64,000 bases of DNA, taken from Variovorax terrae (GTDB lineage Bacteria; Pseudomonadota; Gammaproteobacteria; Burkholderiales; Burkholderiaceae_C). Position 1 is the first letter of the stretch, and every line of letters starts with the position of its first letter. The notes beneath the pieces are model-generated. The model was not told the origin of the DNA and ran no database searches. It saw nothing but the letters and a program-made list of their open reading frames with translations. A program made the position numbers and the translations under genes. Location of the stretch: the NCBI RefSeq assembly GCF_022809125.1, contig NZ_JALGBI010000001.1, positions 1,860,001-1,924,000 on the forward strand, written 5' to 3'. Of this stretch, positions 1 to 9,131 are shown one piece after another.

Positions 1-735
1 CGCTACCGGCTGCACATCGTCACCTCGCGCGGGCGCCACATCCTGGGCCGCGAAGGCTCGGCGCGCACGCCGCTGGGCTACCTTGGCGCCTTTCTCACCA
101 ACACCGTGCGCCGCAAGGCCATGGGCGCCTGGCTGGAGCGCGTGGTGTTTTCGGCGCCCGCGGGGGCGAGCCAGCCATCGGCTCCGCATGGCGCGCCGTT
201 GCCTTTTTCCACCAGCGACTACCGCACGCGCCAGGTGCGGCTGAGCGAGGCCAACTTCCAGCCGGCGCTGCAGGCGAGCTGCTCCATTCCCTTCGTGCTG
301 CAGGCGATCCACGACATTCCCGGCGCGCCGCCCGGCGCCTACTGGGACGGCGGCATCACCGACTACCACCTGCACCTGGACTACCGCCCGGCCGCGCCGC
401 CGCAATCTGCGGTGGGCGAGGGCGCGCCGGGCCTGGTGCTGTACCCGCACTTCCAGCGGAACGTGGTGCCCGGCTGGCTCGACAAGGGCCTGGCGTGGCG
501 CCACGGCGCCACGCCGTTCCTCGATTCCATGCTGGTGCTGGCGCCCGACCCTCAATGGGTGAAGCGCCTGCCCAACGGCAAGCTGCCCGACCGCACCGAT
601 TTCACGCGCTACGGCATGGACTGGCGCGCCCGCGCCAAGGCCTGGGGCGCGGCCGTGGCGGCCAGCCAGCAGCTGGCCGAGGAGTGGCAGGCCTGGCTGG
701 CGCAGCCCCGGCCGGAGCAGATCGCCGTGCTGTGA
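1..735 (+). CDS. Patatin-like phospholipase family protein (C-terminal part, cut by window start)
   Basis: The reading frame is open from base 1 to the TGA at 733-735, so the gene begins upstream of the window. The visible 244 residues include an A-S-C-S-I-P-F segment followed by YWDGGITDYHL, which matches the second catalytic motif (DGG/DGA, catalytic Asp) of patatin-like hydrolases. The nucleophile motif GxSxG would lie in the missing N-terminal part. Family members are acyl hydrolases of membrane lipids or lipid stores. The substrate cannot be told from this fragment. The next gene is convergent. Confidence 0.65.
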   Translation, partial: RYRLHIVTSRGRHILGREGSARTPLGYLGAFLTNTVRRKAMGAWLERVVFSAPAGASQPSAPHGAPLPFSTSDYRTRQVRLSEANFQPALQASCSIPFVLQAIHDIPGAPPGAYWDGGITDYHLHLDYRPAAPPQSAVGEGAPGLVLYPHFQRNVVPGWLDKGLAWRHGATPFLDSMLVLAPDPQWVKRLPNGKLPDRTDFTRYGMDWRARAKAWGAAVAASQQLAEEWQAWLAQPRPEQIAVL

Positions 736-760
736 GCGGCGCTCGTCCCTGCGCCCGGCT

Positions 761-1537
761 TCAGGGTTTCGGTATCACGAGCGGCGAGACACCGGGCGCC
801 AGCATGCCGTTGCGCGAGAGCGCGCCCTTGTAGGGATTGGTGTGCATGGACAGCTGCCAGAACGCGACGGTGGTCGAGAGCGCAAACAGGACCAGGATGA
901 GGCGCCCGGCCGGGGGCTTGTCCAGGTGCGCGGCCGCGATCATGAAGTAGACAAAGAACGCCAGCACCAGCACCACGGACCACTGGTTGTCGTCGGTGTG
1001 GTCGGCGCCGATCAGCAGGCGACGCAGGCGGGCCTCCTCGAGTTCGTCGACGGCGCGCAGCCACTGCGACACCAGCGCCGCCGGCGCCCCCTGGCGGCTC
1101 AGCGCCCCGGTCGCCAGGCGGAGTTCGCGCAGCGCTTCGCTGGCTTCCGGGTTCTCGACGCGGTTGGAGGCCGTGTCCCACTCCTGCGCGATCGCCTTGC
1201 GGTAGCGCAGCAGCATCGGGGCGCCGGCCGGCATGTTGAGGGCATCGGCCGAGGCCAGGTCCGTCAACCGGACCCAGGCGGCGCGCTCCTTGAGCGCTGC
1301 GTCCGTGGCCTGCCGCTGCTGGTTCCAGACATCGACGGCCAGAAACCCGAGGAACAGGGCGAACACGGTGGTCACCGGCACGAAGGCCGGCCCGACCGGC
1401 AGCAGCTTGGGGTTCAGGGCGAAGCGGCGATTCAGCAGGCCCAGCCAGAGGAAGCTGATGGCCAGCATGATGGCCGACAGGGCGCAGAACACGAGCAATT
1501 GCCAGAAGGCATCGAGATCGAAAAGGGTGTCAAACAT
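761..1537 (-). CDS. DUF4239 (bestrophin-like) membrane protein
   Basis: A 258-residue inner-membrane protein. Two hydrophobic helices lie near the N-terminus (after MFDTLFDLDAFW, and around FVPVTTVFALFLGFLAVDV). A soluble central part is rich in Arg/Glu, and two further helices lie near the C-terminus. This 2+2 layout with N-x-R/Q-x2-A after the second helix is typical of DUF4239 proteins, a family distantly related to bestrophin channels. The ATG at 1537 is chosen because it starts right before the first membrane segment; an in-frame upstream extension to 1585 is Ala/Pro/Arg-rich and unlike a leader. Function is unknown; an ion-channel role would be inference. Confidence 0.6.
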   Translation of the reverse strand: MFDTLFDLDAFWQLLVFCALSAIMLAISFLWLGLLNRRFALNPKLLPVGPAFVPVTTVFALFLGFLAVDVWNQQRQATDAALKERAAWVRLTDLASADALNMPAGAPMLLRYRKAIAQEWDTASNRVENPEASEALRELRLATGALSRQGAPAALVSQWLRAVDELEEARLRRLLIGADHTDDNQWSVVLVLAFFVYFMIAAAHLDKPPAGRLILVLFALSTTVAFWQLSMHTNPYKGALSRNGMLAPGVSPLVIPKP

Positions 1538-1671
1538 GGCGGCGGGGGCGCATCGGGCAGGCAGGCCACCTGCGGCGGTGCGCAATGATCAGAAAAAGAC
1601 GGGGAACCCATCGGCGAGGGTGCCAATGCTATGCGAATTCTGCGGCACGTGGCCGGCCCGTTGCCGCAGCC

Positions 1672-2808
1672 TCACATCGAGGCCGCCAGCATGGCCTCGT
1701 ACTCCTGCGCGCTGGCCAGCCGCGGATTGGTCTTGTGGCAATGGTCCGCCAGGGCGCCCTGGATGATCTGGCCGAACTGCTCGGGCCGCACGCCCATGGC
1801 CGCGAGGCCGGTGGGCAGGCCGAGGCGGGCGTTCATGTCGCGGATGGCGTCGGGGATGTCGCTGCCCGAAGCCAGCCCCATGGCCTGGGCTATGCGGTCG
1901 AGGCGCTGTTCGCGCTGCACCGAGTCGGCGCCGGCGTTGAAGCGCACCACGGCCGGCAGGAACATGGCGTTGAGCGTGCCATGGTGCAAGCGCGGGTCCA
2001 CGCCGCCCAGGCTGTGGCTCAGCGAGTGCACGCAGCCCAGGCCCTTCTGGAAGGCCATGGCGCCCTGCATGCTGGCGCTCATGAGATTGAGGCGGGCCTC
2101 GCGGTCGCTGCCATCCTTCGTGGCGCGCTCGATGTGGGCCCAGCCGCGGTGCAAGCCGTCGAGCGCGATGCCGTCGGCCGGCGGGTTGAAGGCCGGCGCC
2201 ATGAAGGTCTCCATGCAGTGCGCGATGGCGTCCATGCCGGTGGCCGCGGTCAGCTTCGGCGGCAGGCCGAGCGTGAGCTCGGGGTCGCAGATGGCCGTCC
2301 TGGGCACGAGATGCCAGGAGTGGAAGCCGAGCTTGCGGTGGTCGTCCACGATCAGGATGGCGCCGCGCGCCACTTCGCTGCCGGTGCCGCTGGTGGTGGG
2401 CACGGCAATCAGCGGCGCCACGCGCTCGGTGATCTTCGCGGAGCCGCCTTCGATGGTGGCGTAGGTGGTCAGCGGGCCCTCGTGCGTGGCGGCGATGGCC
2501 ACGCCCTTGGCGCAGTCGATCGCGCTGCCGCCACCCACGGCGATCAGGCCGTCGCAGGCATTCGCCTGGTAGACCTCGACCGCGGCGCGCACGGCGGCCT
2601 CGGTCGGGTTGGAGGGGGTCTGGTCGAACACCGCCACGGGCAGGCCGGGCAGGGCGTCGAGCGCCTTTTGCAAAATGCCGGCGGCCTTGACGCCGGGGTC
2701 GGTCACGATCAGCGGCCGGCTGATGCCGACGCGCCCGCATTCCTGCTTCAGCAGCTGGATCGCGCCGAAATCGAACTGAACCTGTGTCACGTAGTAGATG
2801 AATGCCAT
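1672..2808 (-). CDS. Iron-containing alcohol dehydrogenase
   Basis: A 378-residue cytoplasmic NAD(P)-dependent oxidoreductase of the Fe-ADH (group III) family, about usual length. The nucleotide-binding GGGSAIDCAKG motif follows a Rossmann-like N-terminal half. The metal ligands are visible in order: Asp and His in GMDAIAHCMETF, His in HSLSHSLGG and His in HHGTLNA, spaced as in FucO-type enzymes. Substrate is unknown; relatives act on alcohols, lactaldehyde, gamma-hydroxybutyrate or maleylacetate. It is followed divergently by the hydrolase gene at 2908, so the 100-bp gap holds both promoters. Confidence 0.85.
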   Translation of the reverse strand: MAFIYYVTQVQFDFGAIQLLKQECGRVGISRPLIVTDPGVKAAGILQKALDALPGLPVAVFDQTPSNPTEAAVRAAVEVYQANACDGLIAVGGGSAIDCAKGVAIAATHEGPLTTYATIEGGSAKITERVAPLIAVPTTSGTGSEVARGAILIVDDHRKLGFHSWHLVPRTAICDPELTLGLPPKLTAATGMDAIAHCMETFMAPAFNPPADGIALDGLHRGWAHIERATKDGSDREARLNLMSASMQGAMAFQKGLGCVHSLSHSLGGVDPRLHHGTLNAMFLPAVVRFNAGADSVQREQRLDRIAQAMGLASGSDIPDAIRDMNARLGLPTGLAAMGVRPEQFGQIIQGALADHCHKTNPRLASAQEYEAMLAASM

Positions 2809-2907
2809 GGCTGCCTGCGTTGTACGATCGATGGTTGAACTTTACGGCAGGACCGCGCCCTTGATCCGCAAGCAAACCCTCATGGCTGTCGCAGGAGCGA
2901 TAGCGGC

Positions 2908-3861
2908 ATGACCCCCGATTCCCCCTCCGCGCCGCTGACGCCGCAGATGCGCAGCGTGATCGACCGCATGGCGCGCGCCGGCCACCCGCCGCTCTACACG
3001 CTGACGCCGCAGCAGGCCAAGGCCGCCTACGAGGCGGGGGCGGGCGTGCTGGAGGTGCCCAAGGCCCCGCTGGCCCGGGTGGAGGACTTCAGCCTCCCCG
3101 CGCGCGACGGCGCGGCCTTGCCGGCGCGCCTGTATGCGCCGTCGCGCGAGGTGCTGCCGGTGCTGCTGTACTTTCACGGCGGCGGCTTCACCATCGGCAG
3201 CATCGCCTCGCACGACGTGCTGTGCCGCGAGCTGAGCCGGCTGGCCGGCTGCGCGGTGGTGTCGCTCGACTACCGGCTGGCGCCGGAGCACCGATTCCCG
3301 ACCGCGACGCAGGACGCCTGGGACGCGCTGGCCTGGCTGGCCGCGCAGGCCCCGGCGCTGGGCGTGGACGCCAGCCGCCTCGCCGTGGGCGGCGACAGCG
3401 CGGGCGGCACGCTGGCCGCGATGTGCGCCGTGCTGGCGCGCGATGCCGGCCTGCCGCTGGCGCTGCAACTGCTGTTCTACCCGGGCTGCGCCGCGCACCA
3501 GGACACGCCCTCGCACCAGCGCTTCGCCCAGGGCCTGGTGCTGGAGGAGCCGCTCATCACCTGGTTCTTCAACCAGTACATCCGCACGCCGGCCGACCGC
3601 GACGACTGGCGTTTCGCGCCGCTGAACGCGCCGGATGTGGACGGCGTGGCGCCGGCCTGGTTCGGCCTGGCCGAATGCGACCCGCTGGTGGACGAGGGTG
3701 TGATGTACGCCGACAAGCTGCGCGCCGCCGGCGTGGCCGTGGACCTGGAGATCTACCGCGGCGTGACCCATGAATTCATCAAGATGGGGCGAGCCCTCCC
3801 CGAGGCGCGGCAGGCTCATGCCGATGCCGCGCGCGCCCTGCAGACTGCTTTTTCACGCTGA
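2908..3861 (+). CDS. Alpha/beta hydrolase, hormone-sensitive lipase family
   Basis: A 317-residue esterase/lipase-type enzyme. HGGGF (residues 90-94) forms the HSL oxyanion motif, GDSAGG (162-167) contains the nucleophile Ser164, AECDPLVDEG carries the acid residue and GVTHEFI the catalytic His. Length and order match bacterial HSL-family carboxylesterases (family IV). No signal peptide, so cytoplasmic. The next gene starts 12 bp downstream on the same strand, suggesting co-transcription with the thioesterase-acetyltransferase fusion. Substrate not predictable from sequence. Confidence 0.85.
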   Translation: MTPDSPSAPLTPQMRSVIDRMARAGHPPLYTLTPQQAKAAYEAGAGVLEVPKAPLARVEDFSLPARDGAALPARLYAPSREVLPVLLYFHGGGFTIGSIASHDVLCRELSRLAGCAVVSLDYRLAPEHRFPTATQDAWDALAWLAAQAPALGVDASRLAVGGDSAGGTLAAMCAVLARDAGLPLALQLLFYPGCAAHQDTPSHQRFAQGLVLEEPLITWFFNQYIRTPADRDDWRFAPLNAPDVDGVAPAWFGLAECDPLVDEGVMYADKLRAAGVAVDLEIYRGVTHEFIKMGRALPEARQAHADAARALQTAFSR

Positions 3862-3873
3862 ACCGCGAACACC

Positions 3874-4740
3874 ATGAAACGACAGGACTTCCGATTCTTC
3901 CACCGCCTGCGCGTGCGCTGGGCCGAAGTGGACATGCAGAAAATCGTGTTCAACGCCCACTACCTGATGTACTTCGACACCGCGGTGGCCGACTACTGGC
4001 GTGCGCTGGCGCTGCCCTACGAGGAGGCCATGCACCGGCTCGGCGGCGACCTGTACGTGAAGAAGGCCACCGTGGAGTTCCACGCCTCGGCCCGCATGGA
4101 CGACCGGATCGACGTGGGCCTGCAGTGCGCGCGCATCGGCAATTCGTCCATGGTGTTCCTGGGCGGCATCTTCCGCGACGAGGAACTGCTGATCACCGGC
4201 GAGCTGATCTACGTGTTTGCCGACCCGGCCACGCAGACCTCCCGCCCCGTGCCGCCCGCGCTGCGCGAGTTGCTGGCGGGGTATGAAGCCGGCGAGACGG
4301 TCGCCGATGTCCGGCTGGGCTCCTGGGCCGAGCTGGGTGCCGACGCCGCCCAGGTGCGCACGGAGGTGTTCGTGCAGGAGCAGCGCATTCCCGCGGACAT
4401 GGAGTGGGACGCGGCCGACCAGACGGCGCTGCACGCCGTGGCCTGCAACCGGCTGGGCCAGCCGGTGGCCACCGGGCGCCTGCTGCAGCCCGCGCCCGGC
4501 GTGGGCCAGATCGGCCGCATGGCCGTGGCCCGGGTGTTGCGCGGAACGCACCTGGGCCGTGACATAGTGCACGCCCTGGTCGAGTTCGCCCGGCAGCGCG
4601 GCGACCACGAGGTGCTGCTGCACGCCCAGCGCAGCGCCGAGGGGTTCTATGCCCGGCAGGGCTTTGCGCCCCGGGGCGAGCCCTTCGAGGAAGTGGGCAT
4701 CGCGCACATCGAAATGGTGCTGCCGCTGCGCGCTGCATGA
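3874..4740 (+). CDS. Fusion of 4HBT acyl-CoA thioesterase (YbgC-like) and GNAT N-acetyltransferase
   Basis: A 288-residue two-domain protein. Residues 1-140 are a hot-dog-fold 4-hydroxybenzoyl-CoA thioesterase domain of the YbgC/FadM type: VRWAEVDMQKIVFNAHYLMY matches the D-x3-(I/V)-V-x2-x-x-Y-x2-(F/Y) active-site segment. Residues 150-288 are an ElaA-like GNAT domain (VRTEVFVQEQRIP, then IGRMAVARVLRGTHLGRDIV, the acetyl-CoA-binding region, and YARQGF). The join suggests hydrolysis or transfer of acyl/acetyl groups on a shared substrate, which is inference. No frameshift is visible. Weak SD; the start ATG gives a full hot-dog N-terminus. Confidence 0.8.
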   Translation: MKRQDFRFFHRLRVRWAEVDMQKIVFNAHYLMYFDTAVADYWRALALPYEEAMHRLGGDLYVKKATVEFHASARMDDRIDVGLQCARIGNSSMVFLGGIFRDEELLITGELIYVFADPATQTSRPVPPALRELLAGYEAGETVADVRLGSWAELGADAAQVRTEVFVQEQRIPADMEWDAADQTALHAVACNRLGQPVATGRLLQPAPGVGQIGRMAVARVLRGTHLGRDIVHALVEFARQRGDHEVLLHAQRSAEGFYARQGFAPRGEPFEEVGIAHIEMVLPLRAA

Positions 4741-4825
4741 GCGACTGGAAGCGTCACGCAAACCGGCGACAATAAAAGGTTGCCCGGCCCGATGCCGGAA
4801 TGCCCCGATCCGCAGTCTTTCACCT

Positions 4826-7111
4826 ATGGCCAAGAAAAAGCGCAGTCCTTCCAGCAAACCCTTTGATACCACCCAGGCCCCTTCACCGGCGCCTGCCGCC
4901 GCCCCGGCGGCGCAAGGCGTCAAGGCGCGCATCGCGGCGGCCACCCGGAGCACCCTGGCGCTGCCGGCCGAAATCGGCAAGGGCGACTGGACGGCCATCC
5001 TGCTGGCGCTCATGATGTTCTTCGCGCCGGCCATGGGCGTGCCGCACGAGGAGATGCTGCAGGACACGCTGAAGTCCATCATCGTGTCGCTGATCGCGCT
5101 GGTGGCCGGGCTGCTGCTGTTCTGGCACCAGCGCAACCGGCGCGACGCGCTGCGCTGGCACGCGCTGATGTGGTTGCCGCTGGCCCTGATGGCCTATGCG
5201 CTGGGCAGCATGGTCTGGTCCCACACCTACCTGGGCGGCGTGGAGGCGATCCGCTGGTTCATCTTCAGCCTGCTGCTGTGGCTCGGCCTGAACACCTTGT
5301 CGCGCGAGCGTGTGCCGGTGCTGGCCTGGGGCATCCATTGGGGCGCCGTGGTGGCCTCGCTCTGGACCGCGCTGCAGTTCTGGATCGATTTCCGCTTCTT
5401 CCCGCAGGGGCCGAATCCGGCTTCGACGTTCGTGAACCGAAACTTCGTGGCCGAGTTCGTGATCTGCACCATTCCGTTCTCGGTGCTGCTGCTGGCCCGG
5501 TCCCGCGATTCCGCCCAGCTCTGCCTGCTGGCGTTCACCATCGGGTTCAACATCGTGGCCATCATGATGACGGGCACGCGCTCGGCCCTGTCCGCGATGC
5601 TGGTCTTCGTCTTCGTGCTCCCGGTCATCCTGTATCTCTACCGCAGCCAGTTGGCGTTCCCGCGCTGGGACGCGGCCAAGCGCATCCTGGTGTTCGGCGT
5701 GCTGCTCGCCACCGTTCTCGGCCTTGGCATGATCAAGACCGGCAATGCCAAGATCATCGATGAAAACACGACCGAACATCGCGGCCTGACTGCGCTGGAG
5801 CGCGGGTTCTCGCGGATCCTGTCGGTGGGCCAGAAGGAGGAGTACACCGTGGGCTCCTTCTCGGTGCGCATGGTGATGTGGAAAGCCACCGCGCGCATCA
5901 TCAAGGCCCATCCCCTGAGCGGCGTGGGCGCTGGCGCCTGGGAGGTCGATATCCCCCTGTACCAGGCCGAGGGCTCGCAGCTCGAAACCGACTACTACGT
6001 GCACAACGAGATCCTGCAGCTATTGGCCGAATACGGGCTGGTGGGCTGGCTGTTCCTGCTGTGCCTGCTGGCCTACTTGGCGAACGCCGCCTGGCGGACC
6101 TGGCGCAACCGCACGCCCGAGGGGCAGGCCGAGGCGCCGCTGCGGGCGCTGGCGCTGCTCAGCCTGCTGGCGTTCCTGATCGTGAGCAATGCCGGCTTCC
6201 CGTGGCGCATGGCGAGCACGGGCGCGATCTTTGCCCTGGCGCTGGCGGTGCTGGCCGCCTCGGACGCGCGGCTCGGCTGGCGCGGCCCGTTCGCGGCCGG
6301 GCGGCTGGACTGGCGGCCCGCCTACTCGCAGGCCATGGCGGTGGCCATGATGCTGTGCCTGGCGCTGGGAGCCTACATCTCCCAGCAGGCCGCCGAATGC
6401 GAGAGCAAGATCGTGAGGGCCGTCAAGCTCGCGCTGAGCGTCTCCCAGTCGGGCGATCCGGGCAACCCCAAGTGGGACAAGACCCGGGCCGAGATGCTCA
6501 AGCTCATCAAGGAAGGCACCGACATCAACCCGCACTACCGCAAGATCACCCCGATGGTGGCCGACGAGCTGGCCAAATGGGGCGACTGGAAGAATGCGGT
6601 CTGGATCTGGGAGTCGGTGGTCGGTTCACGTCCCTACGTGGTGGCCATCCTCAGCAACATCGCGCGCGGCTACGCGCAGCTCGGCCAGAACGACAAGGCG
6701 CTCGACTACCTGCATCGCGCCCAGAAACTGCAGCCCAACGCGCCCGCCGTCGGCTCGCTCGAGGTGATCCTGCTGAGCCGCACCGGCAAGGAGCCCGAGG
6801 CGCTGCAGAAGGTCAAGAGCCATTACGCGAACAACGTCTACGACTTCGACATGGTGAATGCCGGCTACGTGCTGGGCGTTCGCGCCAAGGACTGGCCGCT
6901 GGCCGTGCGCAGCATGGAGATGCGCAACAAGGACTGGCCGGCCCAGGCCCCGGACGGCTGGATCAAGATCGGCAACATCTACGCCTCGACCGAGATCAAG
7001 GACGACGCCAAGGCCCTCGAAGCCTACAAGGCCGCGCTGGCCGCGGCGGCCGACAAGGACAAGGCCTCGGTGCGCCAGCAGATCCCGGCGGCCTACCAGC
7101 CCCGGCTTTGA
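4826..7111 (+). CDS. Wzy/O-antigen ligase family membrane protein with TPR tail
   Basis: 761 residues, starting at MAKKKRSPS. After a basic, Pro/Ala-rich cytoplasmic leader of about 50 residues come about 10-12 membrane helices with a Wzy_C-type region (MMTGTRSALSAMLVF, then a long periplasmic loop that includes YVHNEILQLLAEYG, a segment conserved in O-antigen ligases). After about residue 520 there is a soluble portion with TPR-like repeats (LSNIARGYAQLGQNDKALDY). The family transfers or polymerises undecaprenyl-linked glycans: WaaL ligases, Wzy polymerases or PglL protein O-oligosaccharyltransferases. It lies away from the LPS cluster at 26-33 kb, so a protein-glycosylation ligase role (pilin or general) is plausible but unproven. 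Confidence 0.7.
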   Translation: MAKKKRSPSSKPFDTTQAPSPAPAAAPAAQGVKARIAAATRSTLALPAEIGKGDWTAILLALMMFFAPAMGVPHEEMLQDTLKSIIVSLIALVAGLLLFWHQRNRRDALRWHALMWLPLALMAYALGSMVWSHTYLGGVEAIRWFIFSLLLWLGLNTLSRERVPVLAWGIHWGAVVASLWTALQFWIDFRFFPQGPNPASTFVNRNFVAEFVICTIPFSVLLLARSRDSAQLCLLAFTIGFNIVAIMMTGTRSALSAMLVFVFVLPVILYLYRSQLAFPRWDAAKRILVFGVLLATVLGLGMIKTGNAKIIDENTTEHRGLTALERGFSRILSVGQKEEYTVGSFSVRMVMWKATARIIKAHPLSGVGAGAWEVDIPLYQAEGSQLETDYYVHNEILQLLAEYGLVGWLFLLCLLAYLANAAWRTWRNRTPEGQAEAPLRALALLSLLAFLIVSNAGFPWRMASTGAIFALALAVLAASDARLGWRGPFAAGRLDWRPAYSQAMAVAMMLCLALGAYISQQAAECESKIVRAVKLALSVSQSGDPGNPKWDKTRAEMLKLIKEGTDINPHYRKITPMVADELAKWGDWKNAVWIWESVVGSRPYVVAILSNIARGYAQLGQNDKALDYLHRAQKLQPNAPAVGSLEVILLSRTGKEPEALQKVKSHYANNVYDFDMVNAGYVLGVRAKDWPLAVRSMEMRNKDWPAQAPDGWIKIGNIYASTEIKDDAKALEAYKAALAAAADKDKASVRQQIPAAYQPRL

Positions 7112-7156
7112 GTGAGGCGGGGCCTGCCTGCTGCGGCAGACCGTCGCCCCTGGTCC

Positions 7157-8077
7157 TCAGAGATCCTGCAGCAGAGGATAGGGCGCGGCCTGCACCGCCA
7201 GCGCCGCCCCCGCGGGCGAGCCCAGCCGCAGATCGCCGGCTCCGGCCGCTGCGATCTGCAGCGACACGATGGCCTCCCAGCCGCCGCCCGGCGCCGCCGC
7301 GGCCTGCGCCACGAGGCCGCAGGGCTGCGTGCCATCGTCGGAGGGCAGGAACAGCTCCTGCCCGGCCGCCATCGGCGCGTCGGCATGGGCCAGGTAGGCG
7401 CGGCGCTTGAGCGTGCCGCGGAACTGGCTGCGCGCCACCACCTCCTGGCCCGGGTAGCAGCCCTTCTTGAAGTTGACGCCGCCCACCGACTCGTAGTTGA
7501 GCATCTGCGGCACGAAGGCGTCGACGATCGCGGGCGTCACCGTGGCGATGCCGCTGCGCACCTCGCCCCATTGCCAGAGTGCCGTCTCCAGCGCGGGCCC
7601 CGTGGGCGCGGCGGTGCCGGCCGGCGCGACCCAGAGCGCGCGCGGCTGGCCGTCGGCGGGATACAGGTGAACCAGATTTTCAGAACCAAAAGTGCTTAAG
7701 GTCCAGGCCGGGTGGTCATCGGGCGCTATGGTTTTGAGAGCATTCCCGGCGATGCCGAAGAGCGCATGGTCGGCGCTGGCATCGCTGAGCCGCGCCTTGG
7801 CCCGCAGCACGAACATCGACAGCCGCTTGAGCGTGGGGGCCAGCAGGTCGCGGCTGCACACCAGCAGGATCTCGGCCGGGCCGCGCCTGAAGCCGACGAA
7901 GCTGGCCTGCATGCGGCCCTTGGGTGAACAGAACGCCGCCAGTCGCGCCTCGGACGGTTCCAGCAGCACGAAGTCCTGCGTCAACTGGCCCTGGAGGAAT
8001 TTGGCGGCGTCTTCGCCCTCGACACGGATGATGCCCAGGTGGGGCAGGGGGGCAATGCCGTTCAGTGGGTGCGTCAT
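7157..8077 (-). CDS. ygfZ: YgfZ folate-binding iron-sulfur/tRNA-modification protein
   Basis: A 306-residue cytoplasmic protein of the GcvT-like YgfZ family. The diagnostic KGCYPGQEVVAR motif with the conserved Cys is present in the right place (about residue 210). YgfZ uses tetrahydrofolate and supports some Fe-S enzymes, including MiaB-type tRNA methylthiolation. A dispersed mini-repeat (7676-7741) encodes residues around NALKTIAPDDHPAWTLS in frame, adding a linker-like segment mid-protein. Divergent from mltG, with about 54 bp between the starts. Confidence 0.9.
   Translation of the reverse strand: MTHPLNGIAPLPHLGIIRVEGEDAAKFLQGQLTQDFVLLEPSEARLAAFCSPKGRMQASFVGFRRGPAEILLVCSRDLLAPTLKRLSMFVLRAKARLSDASADHALFGIAGNALKTIAPDDHPAWTLSTFGSENLVHLYPADGQPRALWVAPAGTAAPTGPALETALWQWGEVRSGIATVTPAIVDAFVPQMLNYESVGGVNFKKGCYPGQEVVARSQFRGTLKRRAYLAHADAPMAAGQELFLPSDDGTQPCGLVAQAAAAPGGGWEAIVSLQIAAAGAGDLRLGSPAGAALAVQAAPYPLLQDL
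7676..7741 (-). repeat. Dispersed GCTAT-hairpin/CCTGGAC mini-repeat, copy 1 (inside ygfZ)
   Basis: Read on the minus strand it has GCTCTC..CCATAGC (degenerate hairpin), then CCCGATGACC, GGCCTGGAC and a CACTTTTGGTTCTGAAA tail. These blocks recur in the same order in the copies at 9473, 11202, 21857, 31100, 54291 and 57394. It is translated in frame within ygfZ. Confidence 0.6.
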
Positions 8078-8131
8078 GCGTGAATTATCATCGTCGCTTC
8101 AATCCATTTCACTTTGTGGGGCTGCAACCCG

Positions 8132-9127
8132 GTGCGTCGGCTATTCCTGTTCGTTTTCCTGTCAGCGGCGCTGGCGGCCCTGGCCGGCTCGGCCTGGGCG
8201 CTGTGGTGGGTGAACCAGCCGCTGGCGCTGCCGGCCGCCACCGTGGACCTGTCCATCGAGTCCGGCACCACCCCGCGCGGTGTGGCTCAGGCCGTGGCCG
8301 ACACCGGTACCCGCGTCAATGCGGACCTGCTGTACGGCTGGTTCCGTTTCTCGGGGCAGGGCCGCCAGATCAAGGCCGGCAGCTACGAGATCGAGGCCGG
8401 CACCACGCCGCGCAGCCTGCTGCAGAAACTGGTGCGCGGCGAGGAAGCCCTGCGCTCCGTCACCCTGGTCGAGGGCTGGACCTTCCGCCAGGTGCGCGAC
8501 GCGCTGGCCAAGGCCGACCAGCTCAAGCCGGAGGCCAGCGGCCTCTCGGACGAGGCCGTCATGAGCCTGCTGGGCCGGCCGGGCCAGCCGCCCGAAGGGC
8601 GTTTCTTCCCCGACACCTACACCTACGCCAAGGGCTCGACCGACCTGGCCGTGCTGCGCCGCGCCCTGCGCGCCATGGACAGGAAGCTCGAGGCCGCCTG
8701 GGCGCTGCGCGCGCCGGGCCTGCCGCTGAAGACCCCGGACGAGGCCCTGACCCTGTCGAGCATCGTCGAGAAGGAAACCGGCCGGGCGGCCGACCGCGCG
8801 CAGATCGCCGGCGTGTTCGTCAACCGCCTGCGCATCGGCATGCCGCTGCAGACCGACCCGACGGTGATCTATGGCCTGGGCGCCAGCTTCGACGGCAACC
8901 TGCGCAAGCGTGACCTGCAGGCCGACACGCCCTGGAACACCTACACCCGCACCGGCCTGCCACCCACGCCGATCGCCATGCCGGGCAAGGCGGCACTGCT
9001 GGCCGCCGTGCAGCCGGCCCGCACCAAGGCGCTCTATTTCGTGGCGCGCGGCGACGGCTCCAGCCACTTCAGCGATTCGCTGGACGAGCACAATCGGGCC
9101 GTCAACAAATTCCAGCGCGGGCAATGA
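8132..9127 (+). CDS. mltG: Endolytic murein transglycosylase MltG
   Basis: About 331 residues. An N-terminal signal-anchor ([18 protein letters not shown]) is followed by a LysM-like subdomain and the YceG/MltG catalytic domain. SIVEKETG carries the catalytic Glu, and DPTVIYGLG and [16 protein letters not shown] are family motifs. It cleaves nascent glycan strands at the inner membrane and sets chain length. The GTG at 8132 is chosen because the anchor follows it immediately and GGGG lies about 10 nt upstream; a TTG at 8114 is in frame but adds only WGCNP. It precedes tmk by 4 bp, the usual order in this group. Confidence 0.9.
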   Translation: MRRLFLFVFLSAALAALAGSAWALWWVNQPLALPAATVDLSIESGTTPRGVAQAVADTGTRVNADLLYGWFRFSGQGRQIKAGSYEIEAGTTPRSLLQKLVRGEEALRSVTLVEGWTFRQVRDALAKADQLKPEASGLSDEAVMSLLGRPGQPPEGRFFPDTYTYAKGSTDLAVLRRALRAMDRKLEAAWALRAPGLPLKTPDEALTLSSIVEKETGRAADRAQIAGVFVNRLRIGMPLQTDPTVIYGLGASFDGNLRKRDLQADTPWNTYTRTGLPPTPIAMPGKAALLAAVQPARTKALYFVARGDGSSHFSDSLDEHNRAVNKFQRGQ

Positions 9128-9131
9128 ACCG

